This document shows, one piece after another, positions 41,727 to 51,304 of a stretch of 64,000 nucleotides of DNA. The stretch comes from Sphingobacteriales bacterium (GTDB lineage: Bacteria; Bacteroidota; Bacteroidia; Chitinophagales; JADIYW01), in the NCBI GenBank assembly GCA_016719635.1, contig JADJYT010000016.1:248001-312000 (forward strand), given 5' to 3'. Each line of letters begins with the position of its first letter. Position 1 is the first letter of the stretch. The notes below the pieces were generated by a model. The model had not been told where the DNA came from and did no database searches. It was given only the letters and a program-made list of their open reading frames with translations. The position numbers and the translations under genes are program-made.

Positions 41727-43754
41727 TTAAATCCGCTCCTGCCATTTAAACATCTCATCCCTCAATCGTGCCGCTTCCATAAAGTCCATTTGCTGGGAAG
41801 CTCGCTGCATGGCTTTTTTAATTAGTGCTATCTTCTTTTCGATTTGTTCTTTAGTCATGTATGCCGCTTCTTCATCCGCTGCAAAGCTCATCTTCTCCGT
41901 TTCTTCTTTGTATTTTCTTTCTTCCCTGGTTTCCGGGCGTTGGCGGATATCCAAGATGGATGCGCGGTGCAAAATGTCTTCCCTGCTTCGAAAGATGGTT
42001 TTTGGAGTAATATGGTGTTCGATATTATAGGCAATTTGTTTCTCCCTTCGGCGGTTGGTTTCATGGATGGTTTTCTGCATCGATTTTGTAATGGTATCTC
42101 CGTAGAAGATTACCCGGCCATTGGCATTTCGCGCCGCACGGCCAGCTGTCTGTGTGAGCGAACGTTCGTTGCGCAGGAACCCTTCCTTGTCAGCATCTAA
42201 AATGGCGACCAGCGACACTTCCGGAATATCCAATCCCTCTCTTAATAAATTTACTCCTATCAGTACATCAAAATCACCGAGGCGCAACCCTTGAATGATT
42301 TCCACCCGCTCCATCGTATCCACATCGCTGTGCAGGTATTTGCATTTGATGTTGAGTTTGGTTAAATACTTGGCCAGTTCTTCCGACATTCTCTTGGTTA
42401 GCGTCGTCACCAACACCCGCTCATCCTCTTTTATCCGCAACTGTATCTCATGCAGCAAGTCGTCTATCTGGTTTATGCTCGGACGGACATCAACGGGAGG
42501 GTCTAACAGCCCGGTCGGACGAACCACCTGTTCAATAAATTCTCCTTCCGTTTTCATCAGCTCATAGTCACCCGGCGTTGCCGATACAAAAACAACCTGA
42601 TTCAAGAGCGATTCAAATTCATTAAAATTCAGTGGGCGGTTGTCCATCGCACTCGGCAGCCGGAATCCGTATTCTACCAGATTTTGTTTTCTGCTCCGGT
42701 CGCCGCCGTACATGGCACCCACTTGCGGAATGGTTACATGGCTTTCATCCACCACGAGTAAGAAATCTTCGGGAAAATAATCTAACAGACAGAACGGCCG
42801 GTCACCGGGATTTCTCCGGTCAAAGAAGCGGGAATAATTTTCGATACCGCTGCAATATCCCAGTTCGCGTATCATCTCCAGATCAAAGTTGACACGGTCA
42901 TCCAGGCGCCTGGCTTCCAGGTGTCTTCCAATGGAATTAAAATAGTCCACATGCGCTTTCAGCTCATCCTGTATCTCATGGATGATGGTTGGCAGCTGGT
43001 CGCGCGGAGCGATGTAGATATTCGCCGGAAAGATGGCGATATCTTTCATCTGTTCGATGCGTTTTCCAGACACCGGATCAAACGATTCCAGTTCCTCTAT
43101 GTCATCACCCCAAAAGGTAATCCGATAGGCATAATCCGCATATGCCAAAAATACTTCTACCGTATCCCCAACCACCCTGAAGTTGCCGCGCTGGAAATCG
43201 GCAGTTGTTCTGGCATACAAAATGCTAACAAGATCAAACAGAAAAGTATTTCTGCTCAGGGTTTGCCCTTTCGTTATGCGGATGATTTGATTTTTATATT
43301 CAGCAGGGTTTCCCAAACCATAAATACAGGAAACTGATGCAACGACAATCACATCTCGCCTGCCGCTCATCAGTGAAGTGGTGGTACTGAGACGCAATTT
43401 CTCTATTTCCGCGTTGATGGACAAATCCTTTTCAATATAAGTATCCGTTACCGGGACATAGGCTTCCGGTTGATAGTAATCATAATAGGAAACGAAATAC
43501 TCCACCTTATTCTCCGGAAAAAACTCTTTGAATTCAGTATATAATTGTGCGACCAATGTCTTATTGTGCGTCAGCACAAGTGTCGGCCGTTGTGTTCGTT
43601 CCACCACATTGGCAATGGTAAAGGTTTTACCGGAGCCTGTTACACCGAGCAGTGTCTGATATCTCTCTTCCTTTGAAACACCCCTTACAAGTTGGTCAAT
43701 GGCGGCAGGCTGGTCGCCGGCAGGCTGATAGGAAGAATGTAGTTTGAATCGCAT
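41727..43754 (-). CDS. uvrB: Excinuclease ABC subunit B
   Basis: A 675-residue nucleotide-excision-repair helicase-like protein that verifies damage and recruits UvrC. Visible features: GVTGSGKTFTIANVV (Walker A, near residue 40), the YYDYYQPEAYVP beta-hairpin (near 95), LVVDESHVTIPQVGAMY (DEXH-type box), VLIGVNLLREGLDIPEVSLVAILDA in the helicase C lobe, and the C-terminal UVR domain (AMQRASQQMDFMEAARLRDE). Full length. It complements mfd at 31.6 kb, but the two are not an operon. Confidence 0.97.
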   Translation of the reverse strand: MRFKLHSSYQPAGDQPAAIDQLVRGVSKEERYQTLLGVTGSGKTFTIANVVERTQRPTLVLTHNKTLVAQLYTEFKEFFPENKVEYFVSYYDYYQPEAYVPVTDTYIEKDLSINAEIEKLRLSTTTSLMSGRRDVIVVASVSCIYGLGNPAEYKNQIIRITKGQTLSRNTFLFDLVSILYARTTADFQRGNFRVVGDTVEVFLAYADYAYRITFWGDDIEELESFDPVSGKRIEQMKDIAIFPANIYIAPRDQLPTIIHEIQDELKAHVDYFNSIGRHLEARRLDDRVNFDLEMIRELGYCSGIENYSRFFDRRNPGDRPFCLLDYFPEDFLLVVDESHVTIPQVGAMYGGDRSRKQNLVEYGFRLPSAMDNRPLNFNEFESLLNQVVFVSATPGDYELMKTEGEFIEQVVRPTGLLDPPVDVRPSINQIDDLLHEIQLRIKEDERVLVTTLTKRMSEELAKYLTKLNIKCKYLHSDVDTMERVEIIQGLRLGDFDVLIGVNLLREGLDIPEVSLVAILDADKEGFLRNERSLTQTAGRAARNANGRVIFYGDTITKSMQKTIHETNRRREKQIAYNIEHHITPKTIFRSREDILHRASILDIRQRPETREERKYKEETEKMSFAADEEAAYMTKEQIEKKIALIKKAMQRASQQMDFMEAARLRDEMFKWQERI

Positions 43755-43860
43755 ATATCACCATCAAAGATATACAAAAGATAAGAATGCACAATTGCTG
43801 ATAAATACGGTATGGTTTACGTGGGAAATTTTAGTATTTTTAATTAACGTAAAGTATAGT

Positions 43861-45177
43861 ATGCAGAAGGTTCTTTACACGCTTCTTCTTATTTCTTGTT
43901 TCTATGTTCCGGCAAAAGCGACAGACTGCTATAATGGCAGGTATAAGCACAAGGTGTTTTCTGACTTCACATTGGTGAATAATGTCATCTATGCACGTAA
44001 GCAGCGCAGCGACGGCATGTGGCAAAATTTAGGGTATGATGTGTATCTGCCCAAAAATGATACCGTTACCAACAGGCCGGTGGTAGTGTTGGCGCATGGC
44101 GGGGGATATATTGATTTATTGGATCAAAAAAGCCCGGATATAGCCGAACTGGCAATAGACTTAGTTTTACGCGGATATGTTGTCTTTTCTTTGGAATACC
44201 GTGAGGAAGGCAACCCGCTTTCCTTATTATCCGAAGAAAATATGGTGAAGGCTGTCGGTCGTTCGCTGATAGATATCCGGGATGCCACCTGTAGTATCAT
44301 GGATACGACCATTAACCGCGGAAATCCTTATGGCGTGGACTACCATAAAGTGATAGTCGGGGGTGTATCGGCGGGCGCGGTCAGTTTTTTACATGCAATT
44401 TTCTTAGACAGCCTGAGTTGGATGCCTCCTCAATATCAGCAGTGGATTTTACAGGTAGAACCGAACTCACAGGCTTTATTAGATAACAGATACTGCGGTG
44501 CTAATGTGCTGGGCATGATTGGTATTTCCGGTGCCGTCATGGATACTTCCTGGATAAAACCAAATAGGGAATACCCTGCACTGCTCTTACAACACGGTAC
44601 TGCCGATCCGATAGTTCCATACAATTATGACCGCCCTTTTCATTTACCGATGCTGCCCTATATGATGGGAAGTTATCTGGTGGATAAGCGCTTCCAGCAT
44701 CTTGGCCTGCGCTCTGAACTGGAAACCTGGGTAGGTTATTCTCATGTTCCGTTTCTCGGAAATGACTTAAACCTCGCAGCACTGTTTACCAGAAATCCGC
44801 TGGCGCTAATCTTTAACAGGGTGGTGTTAGACAGTACAAAACGCCATGTAGCCAATTTTTGTTATAGCTTAATTGATTGCATTGAACGTACCACCGGCAT
44901 CCGGGAAAATCTGATGGGTACGAATATTGGAGTATTTCCCAATCCGTCCAATGGAAACTTCCTAATTCAGGTTCCAAATGACACCAGAGCAAAAGATTGG
45001 AATCTGACTGTTTTTGATGTTGCCGGGAAAGAGCAATATCTTTCTTCTTATCCCGGAAATCCTGATTTTATCCAAATTGATAAACAATTGGGTTCTGGTA
45101 TTTATTTTCTGAAATTGTTATTTGAAAAAGACGGCGAATCATTTGTGTATACCGGAAAAATAATAATTACCCAGTAA
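43861..45177 (+). CDS. Secreted alpha/beta-hydrolase with T9SS sorting domain, copy 1
   Basis: A 438-residue protein starting at ATG 43861 (signal peptide MQKVLYTLLLISCFYVPAKA); the open frame upstream of this ATG lacks signal character. The esterase domain has VVVLAHGGGYIDLLD (oxyanion HGGG), VGGVSAGAVSFLH (nucleophile elbow), QHGTADPIVPYNYD (acid) and VGYSHVPF (His). The last ~80 residues (IGVFPNPSNGNFLIQV ... GSGIYFLKL ... GKIIIT) are a type A T9SS C-terminal domain, so it is secreted to the surface or medium. Tandem with a homologue 10 bp downstream. Substrate unknown. Confidence 0.9.
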   Translation: MQKVLYTLLLISCFYVPAKATDCYNGRYKHKVFSDFTLVNNVIYARKQRSDGMWQNLGYDVYLPKNDTVTNRPVVVLAHGGGYIDLLDQKSPDIAELAIDLVLRGYVVFSLEYREEGNPLSLLSEENMVKAVGRSLIDIRDATCSIMDTTINRGNPYGVDYHKVIVGGVSAGAVSFLHAIFLDSLSWMPPQYQQWILQVEPNSQALLDNRYCGANVLGMIGISGAVMDTSWIKPNREYPALLLQHGTADPIVPYNYDRPFHLPMLPYMMGSYLVDKRFQHLGLRSELETWVGYSHVPFLGNDLNLAALFTRNPLALIFNRVVLDSTKRHVANFCYSLIDCIERTTGIRENLMGTNIGVFPNPSNGNFLIQVPNDTRAKDWNLTVFDVAGKEQYLSSYPGNPDFIQIDKQLGSGIYFLKLLFEKDGESFVYTGKIIITQ

Positions 45178-45187
45178 ATCAATTTAC

Positions 45188-46480
45188 ATGCAAAGAATAC
45201 TTTACCTGCTGCTTTTTATTTTCATCCTTACGTTATGGTCAAATGCCGACGATTGTACGAACGGCCGATATTTGAATCCCATCTTTCAGCGGGTGGATGT
45301 GACCAAAAATATTATTTATGCCCGTAAAAAACAAAGTGACGGTCAGTATATAGATTTGAAATACGACATTTACCAGCCGAATGGGGATACATTGGCAGAG
45401 CGGCCGGTTATGCTGTTGATACACGGCGGGGCTTATCTGAAACTATTAGACCAAAACAGCCCTGATATCGTATTGTTATCCGAATATTTTGCCAAACGCG
45501 GCTATGTCTGCGTATCGATTGATTACAGACAAGAGACCAACCTGTTGGGATTGTTATCGGAAGAAACGATGGTAAAGGCGGTTTCACGAGCGCTCATTGA
45601 TACGAAGGAAGCCGTGGATCATCTGGTCAGCACCTACCAGGCAGGAAACCCCTATCGTCTGGATACTTCCAAAGCCATTATAGGCGGTGTTTCGGCAGGT
45701 GCCGTTTCCACCATGTTTATCAGCTTTCTGGATAGCTTGCAGATGCTGCCAGCCCAGTACCAGCAATGGATAATCGAGGCCAACGGCCCGGAAGCCGACT
45801 CCATCCTGCGTCATAAATTTGATTTCATCAAACCCAAAATAGCCGTCAGTATTTCAGGTGCCGTACTGGATACCGCCTGGATTAAACCAAACGGAATAGA
45901 TTTACTGCTGGTGCATGGTTCAGCAGATGAAATTGTTCCATACAAATATGACCACCCGTTCCATCTGCCGATGCTGCCTAAACTGTATGGCGGAAAGCTG
46001 CAATACCCTGTTGCCGTTCAGAAAGGGATACGCTGCGAATTTGAGGACTGGATTGGAAAAGGGCATGTCCCATTCTTCAACCTGGATTTGGGAAGTATCC
46101 TGACGCTCAATCTGATAAACTATACTCTGTTAGACAGCACAGAAAGGCATATTGCTAACTTCTGCTACAAACTATTTGACTGTGACAGCCGTACCACTTC
46201 TGTAAAACAAAATCTAATATCCACGCCGCTGGACTTGTTCCCCAATCCAAGTGCAGGAAATTTCTATGTTACACTACCTAAAGAAACCAAAGCGGACAAA
46301 TGGATGTTGGAGGTCTATGATTTTTCAGGTAAAGTCCAGTATTATAACACATTTCCCGGAAACTCAGGGGTAGTTTCTGTTGAAAGGTCTTTACCGGCAG
46401 GTATGTATTTCATAAAACTTTGGCATGAGAGGAATAATCAGGCAGATGTGTATACCGGTAAGATACTAATTACCCGATAG
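45188..46480 (+). CDS. Secreted alpha/beta-hydrolase with T9SS sorting domain, copy 2
   Basis: A 430-residue tandem paralogue of the preceding gene, with signal peptide (MQRILYLLLFIFILTLWSNA). It has MLLIHGGAYLKLLDQ (oxyanion site), IGGVSAGAVSTMF (nucleophile Ser), VHGSADEIVPYKYD (acid) and GKGHVPFFN (His). The C-terminal domain (LDLFPNPSAGNFYVTL, PAGMYFIKLWHE, GKILIT) is again of T9SS type A. The two proteins share the DQ(K/N)SPDI block after the HGG motif and the HLPML block, so they probably accept related substrates. The 10-bp spacing indicates one transcript. Confidence 0.9.
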   Translation: MQRILYLLLFIFILTLWSNADDCTNGRYLNPIFQRVDVTKNIIYARKKQSDGQYIDLKYDIYQPNGDTLAERPVMLLIHGGAYLKLLDQNSPDIVLLSEYFAKRGYVCVSIDYRQETNLLGLLSEETMVKAVSRALIDTKEAVDHLVSTYQAGNPYRLDTSKAIIGGVSAGAVSTMFISFLDSLQMLPAQYQQWIIEANGPEADSILRHKFDFIKPKIAVSISGAVLDTAWIKPNGIDLLLVHGSADEIVPYKYDHPFHLPMLPKLYGGKLQYPVAVQKGIRCEFEDWIGKGHVPFFNLDLGSILTLNLINYTLLDSTERHIANFCYKLFDCDSRTTSVKQNLISTPLDLFPNPSAGNFYVTLPKETKADKWMLEVYDFSGKVQYYNTFPGNSGVVSVERSLPAGMYFIKLWHERNNQADVYTGKILITR

Positions 46481-46525
46481 TTATACCTTAACACTTTTTA
46501 CCCATGACTTTACGCAACAATTTCC

Positions 46526-46533
46526 TACTTTTG
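46526..46533 (+). promoter_or_regulatory. Candidate -7 element for the DUF5606 gene
   Basis: TACTTTTG fits TAnnTTTG and lies 17 bp upstream of the ATG at 46551. A -33 element is not clear. Confidence 0.4.
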
Positions 46534-46550
46534 CGTAATAATATAAGTAT

Positions 46551-47066
46551 ATGGAATTCAGAGAAATTATTGCCGTAACAGGAATCAGTGGGTTAAAAAG
46601 ATTAGTAGCCAACAGAAATGACGGATTGATACTGAGCGAACTGGATGGAGAAAACAAGAAATTTTATTCCAACCGCCAGCATATGTTTTCGCCTTTAGAA
46701 AATATTGCCATTTATACCGATGAAGATACCGTGCCCTTGCTGGAGGTGCTGATTGAAATAAAAAACCAGAAAGCAACCCTTCCGCCAGTGGAACCAAATG
46801 CATCCAATGATGAGCTAAGGAATTACCTGGGGAAAATCCTCCCCAACTTTGACAGGGAAAGGGTGAACATCTCGGATATCAAGAAATTAATCAAGTGGTT
46901 TGCCATCCTGGAAGATATGGATGTGCTGAAAAAACCGGAAACAACGGAAGAATCTAAAGCGGTGGTGAAAAAAGAACCAACACATGTTCCTAAAACGCCG
47001 GCTAAAGATATGGTGGTACATCAGCAATCGGTAGCCAAACCAAGGATGACAAAAAATAAAGTGTAA
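46551..47066 (+). CDS. DUF5606 family protein
   Basis: A 171-residue protein of a family found broadly in Bacteroidota. The N-terminal part (MEFREIIAVTGISGLKRLVA, then ILSELDGENKKFYSN and MFSPLENIAIYTDEDTVPL) reads as an SH3-like small beta domain. ELRNYLGKILPNFDRERVNISDIKKLIKWF follows as a helical segment, and the C-terminus is a Lys/Pro-rich disordered tail. Cytosolic. The function is unknown; the conserved presence suggests a basic cell process. A terminator follows. Confidence 0.85.
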   Translation: MEFREIIAVTGISGLKRLVANRNDGLILSELDGENKKFYSNRQHMFSPLENIAIYTDEDTVPLLEVLIEIKNQKATLPPVEPNASNDELRNYLGKILPNFDRERVNISDIKKLIKWFAILEDMDVLKKPETTEESKAVVKKEPTHVPKTPAKDMVVHQQSVAKPRMTKNKV

Positions 47067-47081
47067 CAAACAAGGACACAG

Positions 47082-47118
47082 CCATGAAGGTTTTATTCAG
47101 AAGCCTTCATGGTTTTTT
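47082..47118 (+). terminator. Intrinsic terminator after the DUF5606 gene
   Basis: CCATGAAGG (47082-47090) and CCTTCATGG (47104-47112), perfect 9-bp arms, followed by a T6 tract. Confidence 0.88.
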
Positions 47119-47138
47119 ATTTATAAAATACTATTCCT

Positions 47139-48839
47139 ATGAAAACCATCACCCGTAATAAAAGAAATTATCTGGCAGAAGATTTAATCATAAATACCTG
47201 GAATGATATATCCTCGTATTACGATAAGCTTTCCAACAGAATATTTGAAGACAAGGAGGAGTTGTTAAGATGGATGGCAGACAGAAGCGAAACGGATGCG
47301 GCGCTCGATGAAGAATACCGCTGGAGGTACATCCGTCAGACCTGCGATACGGAAAATGAAACCCATACGAAAGTGTATGAAAATTTCATCGAACACATCA
47401 TGCCGAAATGGATGTCCGCAACTAATGGACTGAACAAAAAAATGGCGGAATGTACATTTGTCCGGGAGTTGGACGCAGACCGCTTTTATGTTTATCTCCG
47501 CAGCCTGAAGACACAACTACAGATATTTCGGGAAGAGAATATTCCGCTTTCCCAACAGACGCAACTCAAATCGCAGGAATATGGCAGCATTATCGGTGCG
47601 ATGACCATCACACACGATGGCCATGAATATACCCTTCCGCAGGCAGCTGTATTCTTACAAAATCAGGACAGGGAACTACGCCTAACCATTTTTGAGAAAA
47701 CGGCCCATCGACGTCTGCAAGACAGAGACAAGCTGAATAACCTGTTCAATGAACTGGTACAGATACGACATCAGATGGCGTTGAATGCTGGGTTCAGCAA
47801 CTTCAGGGACTATATGTTTGCCGAGCTTGGCCGGTTTGATTATGATGTCAAGGCATGCGAACAGTTTCATGAAGCCATCAAGACAGAGGTGCTGCCGTTA
47901 GTGAAACAAATCCATCAGAAGAGAAAGGCACAACTGAAGGTGGAGACACTCTATCCATACGATTTGGAGGTTGATGCACAAAACCTCCCTGCGCTGAAAC
48001 CATTTAACACACAGGAAGAGCTGGTGAAGAAATCCATTGAGTGTTTAAATACGGCAGATTCATTTTTCGGGCAATGTATTTCCATCATGAATAACATGGA
48101 CTACCTCGACCTGAGCTCGCGAAAAGGGAAAGCTCCGGGCGGTTACAATATGACCCTGCCGGAAATTGGGGTACCTTTTATATTTATGAATGCCGCCGGT
48201 ACGCAGCGTGATGTGGAAACCATGCTGCACGAGGCCGGGCATGCGGTACACTCTTTCCTGATGCGCGACCTGCAATATAATTTCGATCAGGACATCTCCT
48301 CCGAAACCGCTGAGCTGGCTTCCATGAGTATGGAATTGATGACCTTCGACGGGTTGGATGCATATTATGATGATGCGAATAAGAAGCGTGCAATAGAAAC
48401 CCACCTCGAGGGGATCATTACCATGCTGCCCTGGATTGCATTAATCGATAAATTTCAACACTGGATCTATCTGCACCCAACCCATACGACAGAACAAAGG
48501 GAAAACAAGTGGGCAGAACTGCATGAAGAACTGAGCAGCGGCGAAGTGAGTTGGGAAGGATATGAGGATCTTAGAAAATGTTTCTGGCAGAAGCAGCTTC
48601 ATATCTTTGAAGTGCCATTTTACTATATTGAATATGGCATTGCACAGTTAGGAGCCATTGCGGTATGGCGCAACTTCAAACAGAATAAACACAAAGCCAT
48701 TCAGGATTATAAAGATGCACTAAGCCTGGGGAGTATGAAGAGTATACCGGAAATTTATAAAGCTGCGGGGGTGGAATTTAATTTTTCCCGGGAATACGTT
48801 CGGGAACTGATGCAGTTTTTGAAGAGTGAGCTGGTATAA
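47139..48839 (+). CDS. M3-family oligoendopeptidase F-type peptidase
   Basis: A 566-residue zinc oligopeptidase of family M3 (PepF-like). The zinc motif is METMLHEAGHAVHSF (HExxH, near residue 364), with the downstream Glu in SSETAELASMSMEL. N-terminal helical domain (residues 1-200) and FMNAAGTQRDVETM preceding the motif are typical. No signal peptide, so it degrades peptides in the cytosol. It follows the DUF5606 terminator and is closed by its own terminator, so it is a single-gene unit. Confidence 0.92.
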   Translation: MKTITRNKRNYLAEDLIINTWNDISSYYDKLSNRIFEDKEELLRWMADRSETDAALDEEYRWRYIRQTCDTENETHTKVYENFIEHIMPKWMSATNGLNKKMAECTFVRELDADRFYVYLRSLKTQLQIFREENIPLSQQTQLKSQEYGSIIGAMTITHDGHEYTLPQAAVFLQNQDRELRLTIFEKTAHRRLQDRDKLNNLFNELVQIRHQMALNAGFSNFRDYMFAELGRFDYDVKACEQFHEAIKTEVLPLVKQIHQKRKAQLKVETLYPYDLEVDAQNLPALKPFNTQEELVKKSIECLNTADSFFGQCISIMNNMDYLDLSSRKGKAPGGYNMTLPEIGVPFIFMNAAGTQRDVETMLHEAGHAVHSFLMRDLQYNFDQDISSETAELASMSMELMTFDGLDAYYDDANKKRAIETHLEGIITMLPWIALIDKFQHWIYLHPTHTTEQRENKWAELHEELSSGEVSWEGYEDLRKCFWQKQLHIFEVPFYYIEYGIAQLGAIAVWRNFKQNKHKAIQDYKDALSLGSMKSIPEIYKAAGVEFNFSREYVRELMQFLKSELV

Positions 48840-48840
48840 A

Positions 48841-48878
48841 AAGAAGATGGCAGCTAAAATTGCTGCCATCTTCTTTTT
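48841..48878. terminator. Bidirectional terminator between the M3 peptidase and redoxin genes
   Basis: AAGAAGATGGCAGC (48841-48854) and its complement GCTGCCATCTTCTT (48862-48875), a 14-bp perfect stem followed by a T-tract on the plus strand; it serves two convergent genes. Confidence 0.9.
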
Positions 48879-48889
48879 ATCTGTATGTA

Positions 48890-49495
48890 TTATTTCTTCC
48901 ATTTTATGGAACAGCCTATGGCCTTTGTGGTTTTTGTCTCCACTTCCTTTTTGGCCAACAGGGCATTTACAGCATCCTCCACGTATTTTTGATTGACGGT
49001 TTCCGGATTCTCCCAGTTATCATCAATGGCACCAATGTATTTTACCGTTAAGCTCTTACCTTCTTTCTGCACAATATAAATATGTGGTGTTTTTATGGCA
49101 CCGAACTGTTTGGCAACCTCCTGTGTTGCATCCACCAGATAAGGGAATGTAAAATTCTTTTCATTTGACCGTAGTTTCATGTTGTCATAATTATCGTCCG
49201 GATATTGTTCGGCATCGTTCGGATTGATGGCAATTACAGGATATCCCTTTCCTGCGTATTTTTTGTTCAGGGCAATGGTTCTGTCTTCATAGGCCTTGGC
49301 ATAAGGACAATGATTGCAGGTAAAAGTGATGATAAACCCTTTGGCGTCAGGATAATCCGACATGGAAACCTCTTTGCCGTCAATGTTTTTGAGCTTGAAA
49401 TCTGCAACGGGAGAACCGATTGTGTAAGCATCTGCTGCGACAGTGTAGGATGAGATGCCTAGAACGGTTACCAGGAATAAAAATAGTTTTTTCAT
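48890..49495 (-). CDS. Periplasmic thioredoxin-fold (redoxin) protein
   Basis: A 201-residue protein with signal peptide (MKKLFLFLVTVLGISSYTVAA) and an AhpC/TSA-like domain: PVADFKLKNIDGKEVSMSD, the redox motif TCNHCPYA (CxxC) near residue 60, and GAIKTPHIYIV containing the cis-proline. The C-terminal segment (TKAIGCSIKWKK) matches a subgroup of periplasmic peroxiredoxin-like proteins found widely in Bacteroidota. Cotranscribed with the TlpA-like gene 3 bp upstream; both act in periplasmic thiol chemistry. Confidence 0.88.
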   Translation of the reverse strand: MKKLFLFLVTVLGISSYTVAADAYTIGSPVADFKLKNIDGKEVSMSDYPDAKGFIITFTCNHCPYAKAYEDRTIALNKKYAGKGYPVIAINPNDAEQYPDDNYDNMKLRSNEKNFTFPYLVDATQEVAKQFGAIKTPHIYIVQKEGKSLTVKYIGAIDDNWENPETVNQKYVEDAVNALLAKKEVETKTTKAIGCSIKWKK

Positions 49496-49498
49496 GAT

Positions 49499-49996
49499 TT
49501 ATAATTTAGCGTGAATAATTTTTTCCAGTGTTTCATAATTCTCATAGTCGCCTTCGTGAAAATAAATCTTCGTTCCATTTTTGTACAGCATGGTAGCCGG
49601 TATAGTTCCGGACCACTGCTGTTCAATTTTGTCTATCCAGATGTTTGGATTGCCTGCGGACAAGATAAAACATTCTGAGGAATAAGCATTTTTCTTTAAA
49701 AAGTCCGCTACATTGTCATGGCGGCTTTTGGCATCCTGGCTTACTAAAATAATTTTTATAGGTTTGTCTGCAAAGCCTTGAGCCGCTTTTTCAAAATAAG
49801 GCAATTCCTCCACACAGGGTTTGCACCACGTTGCCCAGAAATTCACCACATATAAGGTGTCATTTTTTTGCTGCACCCGGTTTTCGTAAGCCGAAAGATT
49901 CAGAACAGGAAGCTGTGCATGTATAAAGGTGAATGCAAGCAAAAACAGCGCAAAAGCGCTGACACGAAGGATAAGCTTGCGTTCAGGTAAAAACAT
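49499..49996 (-). CDS. TlpA-family thiol-disulfide oxidoreductase
   Basis: A 165-residue protein with a signal peptide or N-terminal anchor (ILRVSAFALFLLAFTFIHAQ) and a thioredoxin domain. NFWATWCKPCVEELPYF is the WCxxC active site (near residue 57), and GTIPATMLY has the cis-proline. Periplasmic reductase for cytochrome maturation or oxidative protein repair. It lies 3 bp before the redoxin gene on the same strand. The specific partner cannot be read. Confidence 0.9.
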   Translation of the reverse strand: MFLPERKLILRVSAFALFLLAFTFIHAQLPVLNLSAYENRVQQKNDTLYVVNFWATWCKPCVEELPYFEKAAQGFADKPIKIILVSQDAKSRHDNVADFLKKNAYSSECFILSAGNPNIWIDKIEQQWSGTIPATMLYKNGTKIYFHEGDYENYETLEKIIHAKL

Positions 49997-50059
49997 ATCT
50001 CAAAGTAACAAACACTATGCTGTAATGTTGGAGTTCAGATGTTAAAAAGGGTGAAACGC

Positions 50060-51304
50060 TCAATAACCGGTAATCTTTACCAACGGATAGAACCAGCTTC
50101 TCACCTGCTGAATGGCGGCAATATTCGCATCGAGATGATTTAAGTTGCCGAGGCTGTAGAGTTGTACATTGCCGCCTTTTGTCTTAAATGTCTGAAAAGC
50201 TATCTCACTGTTGTTATAAAAAGCTATCTCATCACCCTCACTGTGATAAAACCGGGTAGGTGTTTGGGGTATCCAGCCATTGATGATATCATATTCCTTA
50301 GCAGCATCTAAAAAAGGGGTGTTGGGTTGATTTTTCAGTGCATTGATAAAGGATGGTTGCAGTGCATTATAGATTGTATCCGGGAACTGTTCATTTATAA
50401 ACGAAGCATCGTGTTCGCCGTCAAACACTACCTTCACCAGGGAGTCATACGGTGGTATAAAAATAGAATCAAAATCGGGATAAATTTTCTGGGTGGTGTT
50501 GATGCTGTGCAGCAGAAAAGGATAGATGCCGGAAACAGGATAGGCAACAGGTGCTTTCAATACATTGAATTGGGTGGATTTTTCAAAAGAAAAAAAACCA
50601 GCCATAGGAGCACTGGCTTTGAGTAGGAACTCGTATGGATAGTTGGTTTCCAGGAGTCGCTGTGCGGCCAGCGTCGCGTGTCCGCCCTGAGAATATCCCA
50701 TTAAGAATAATTCGCGCGACAAATTTATATTGCGAAAGGTTTTTTGTAATAATCTTTCCACGCTCCGCAATAAATCGACCACCGCATTCGCTTCTTCCGT
50801 CGGTTCAAAATAATGCTGAACGCCTTCGCTGAACCCCAGCCCGACACCATCCGTTTCGCAGATGATGGCACCTGTTTCGCCGGCAAATAAAAAAGGCACA
50901 TAATAGTCCAGGTCTCCCGTCATAGAAGCGACTTCGGATTTTCGAATCGCCGTACCGTGCTGATAACTGATGACAGGCAGAAAATAGTAGTTGAGTTCGG
51001 GAATATATATCAGCCCGCTGGCAGTAATTTCCTTGTTCTCATAATCATGTGTCTTATAAAAAACCCGGTAAACAGAGACATCGTACTTTGGTTGGAAGAG
51101 GCTGCCTGCGTTCGGAATATAAACACTGATTCTGTTTATAATCTGTGCTGCTGTAAGCTTGTCTTTATACTGATGAGAAATGTAGGTAACAGGCGGTGGC
51201 GGATACGGATCTATGAATCCAGATTTCGTACAGGAGAGCATTAAGAATACTACACCGGAAAATATAAATCTGAACAGAACTTTTTTCAGCATGGGGCCTG
51301 CCAT
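50060..51304 (-). CDS. Secretory-lipase-like alpha/beta-hydrolase lipoprotein
   Basis: A 414-residue hydrolase, probably a lipoprotein (LFRFIFSGVVFLMLSC). YQHGTAIRKSEVAS is the oxyanion strand, FLMGYSQGGHATLAAQ the nucleophile elbow (GYSQG), and EGDEIAFYNNSE and GNLNHLDAN provide Asp and His. The layout matches LIP-type secretory lipases or similar serine esterases. Its ATG at 51304 shares a base with the stop of the small lipoprotein gene upstream (TAATG), so the two are translationally coupled; an ATG at 51292 is an alternative start. Confidence 0.82.
   Translation of the reverse strand: MAGPMLKKVLFRFIFSGVVFLMLSCTKSGFIDPYPPPPVTYISHQYKDKLTAAQIINRISVYIPNAGSLFQPKYDVSVYRVFYKTHDYENKEITASGLIYIPELNYYFLPVISYQHGTAIRKSEVASMTGDLDYYVPFLFAGETGAIICETDGVGLGFSEGVQHYFEPTEEANAVVDLLRSVERLLQKTFRNINLSRELFLMGYSQGGHATLAAQRLLETNYPYEFLLKASAPMAGFFSFEKSTQFNVLKAPVAYPVSGIYPFLLHSINTTQKIYPDFDSIFIPPYDSLVKVVFDGEHDASFINEQFPDTIYNALQPSFINALKNQPNTPFLDAAKEYDIINGWIPQTPTRFYHSEGDEIAFYNNSEIAFQTFKTKGGNVQLYSLGNLNHLDANIAAIQQVRSWFYPLVKITGY

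Noticed and set aside
43744..43860. Upstream extension of the first T9SS esterase
   Set aside because: It would place 39 non-signal residues before an obvious signal peptide at ATG 43861 and overlap the uvrB start.
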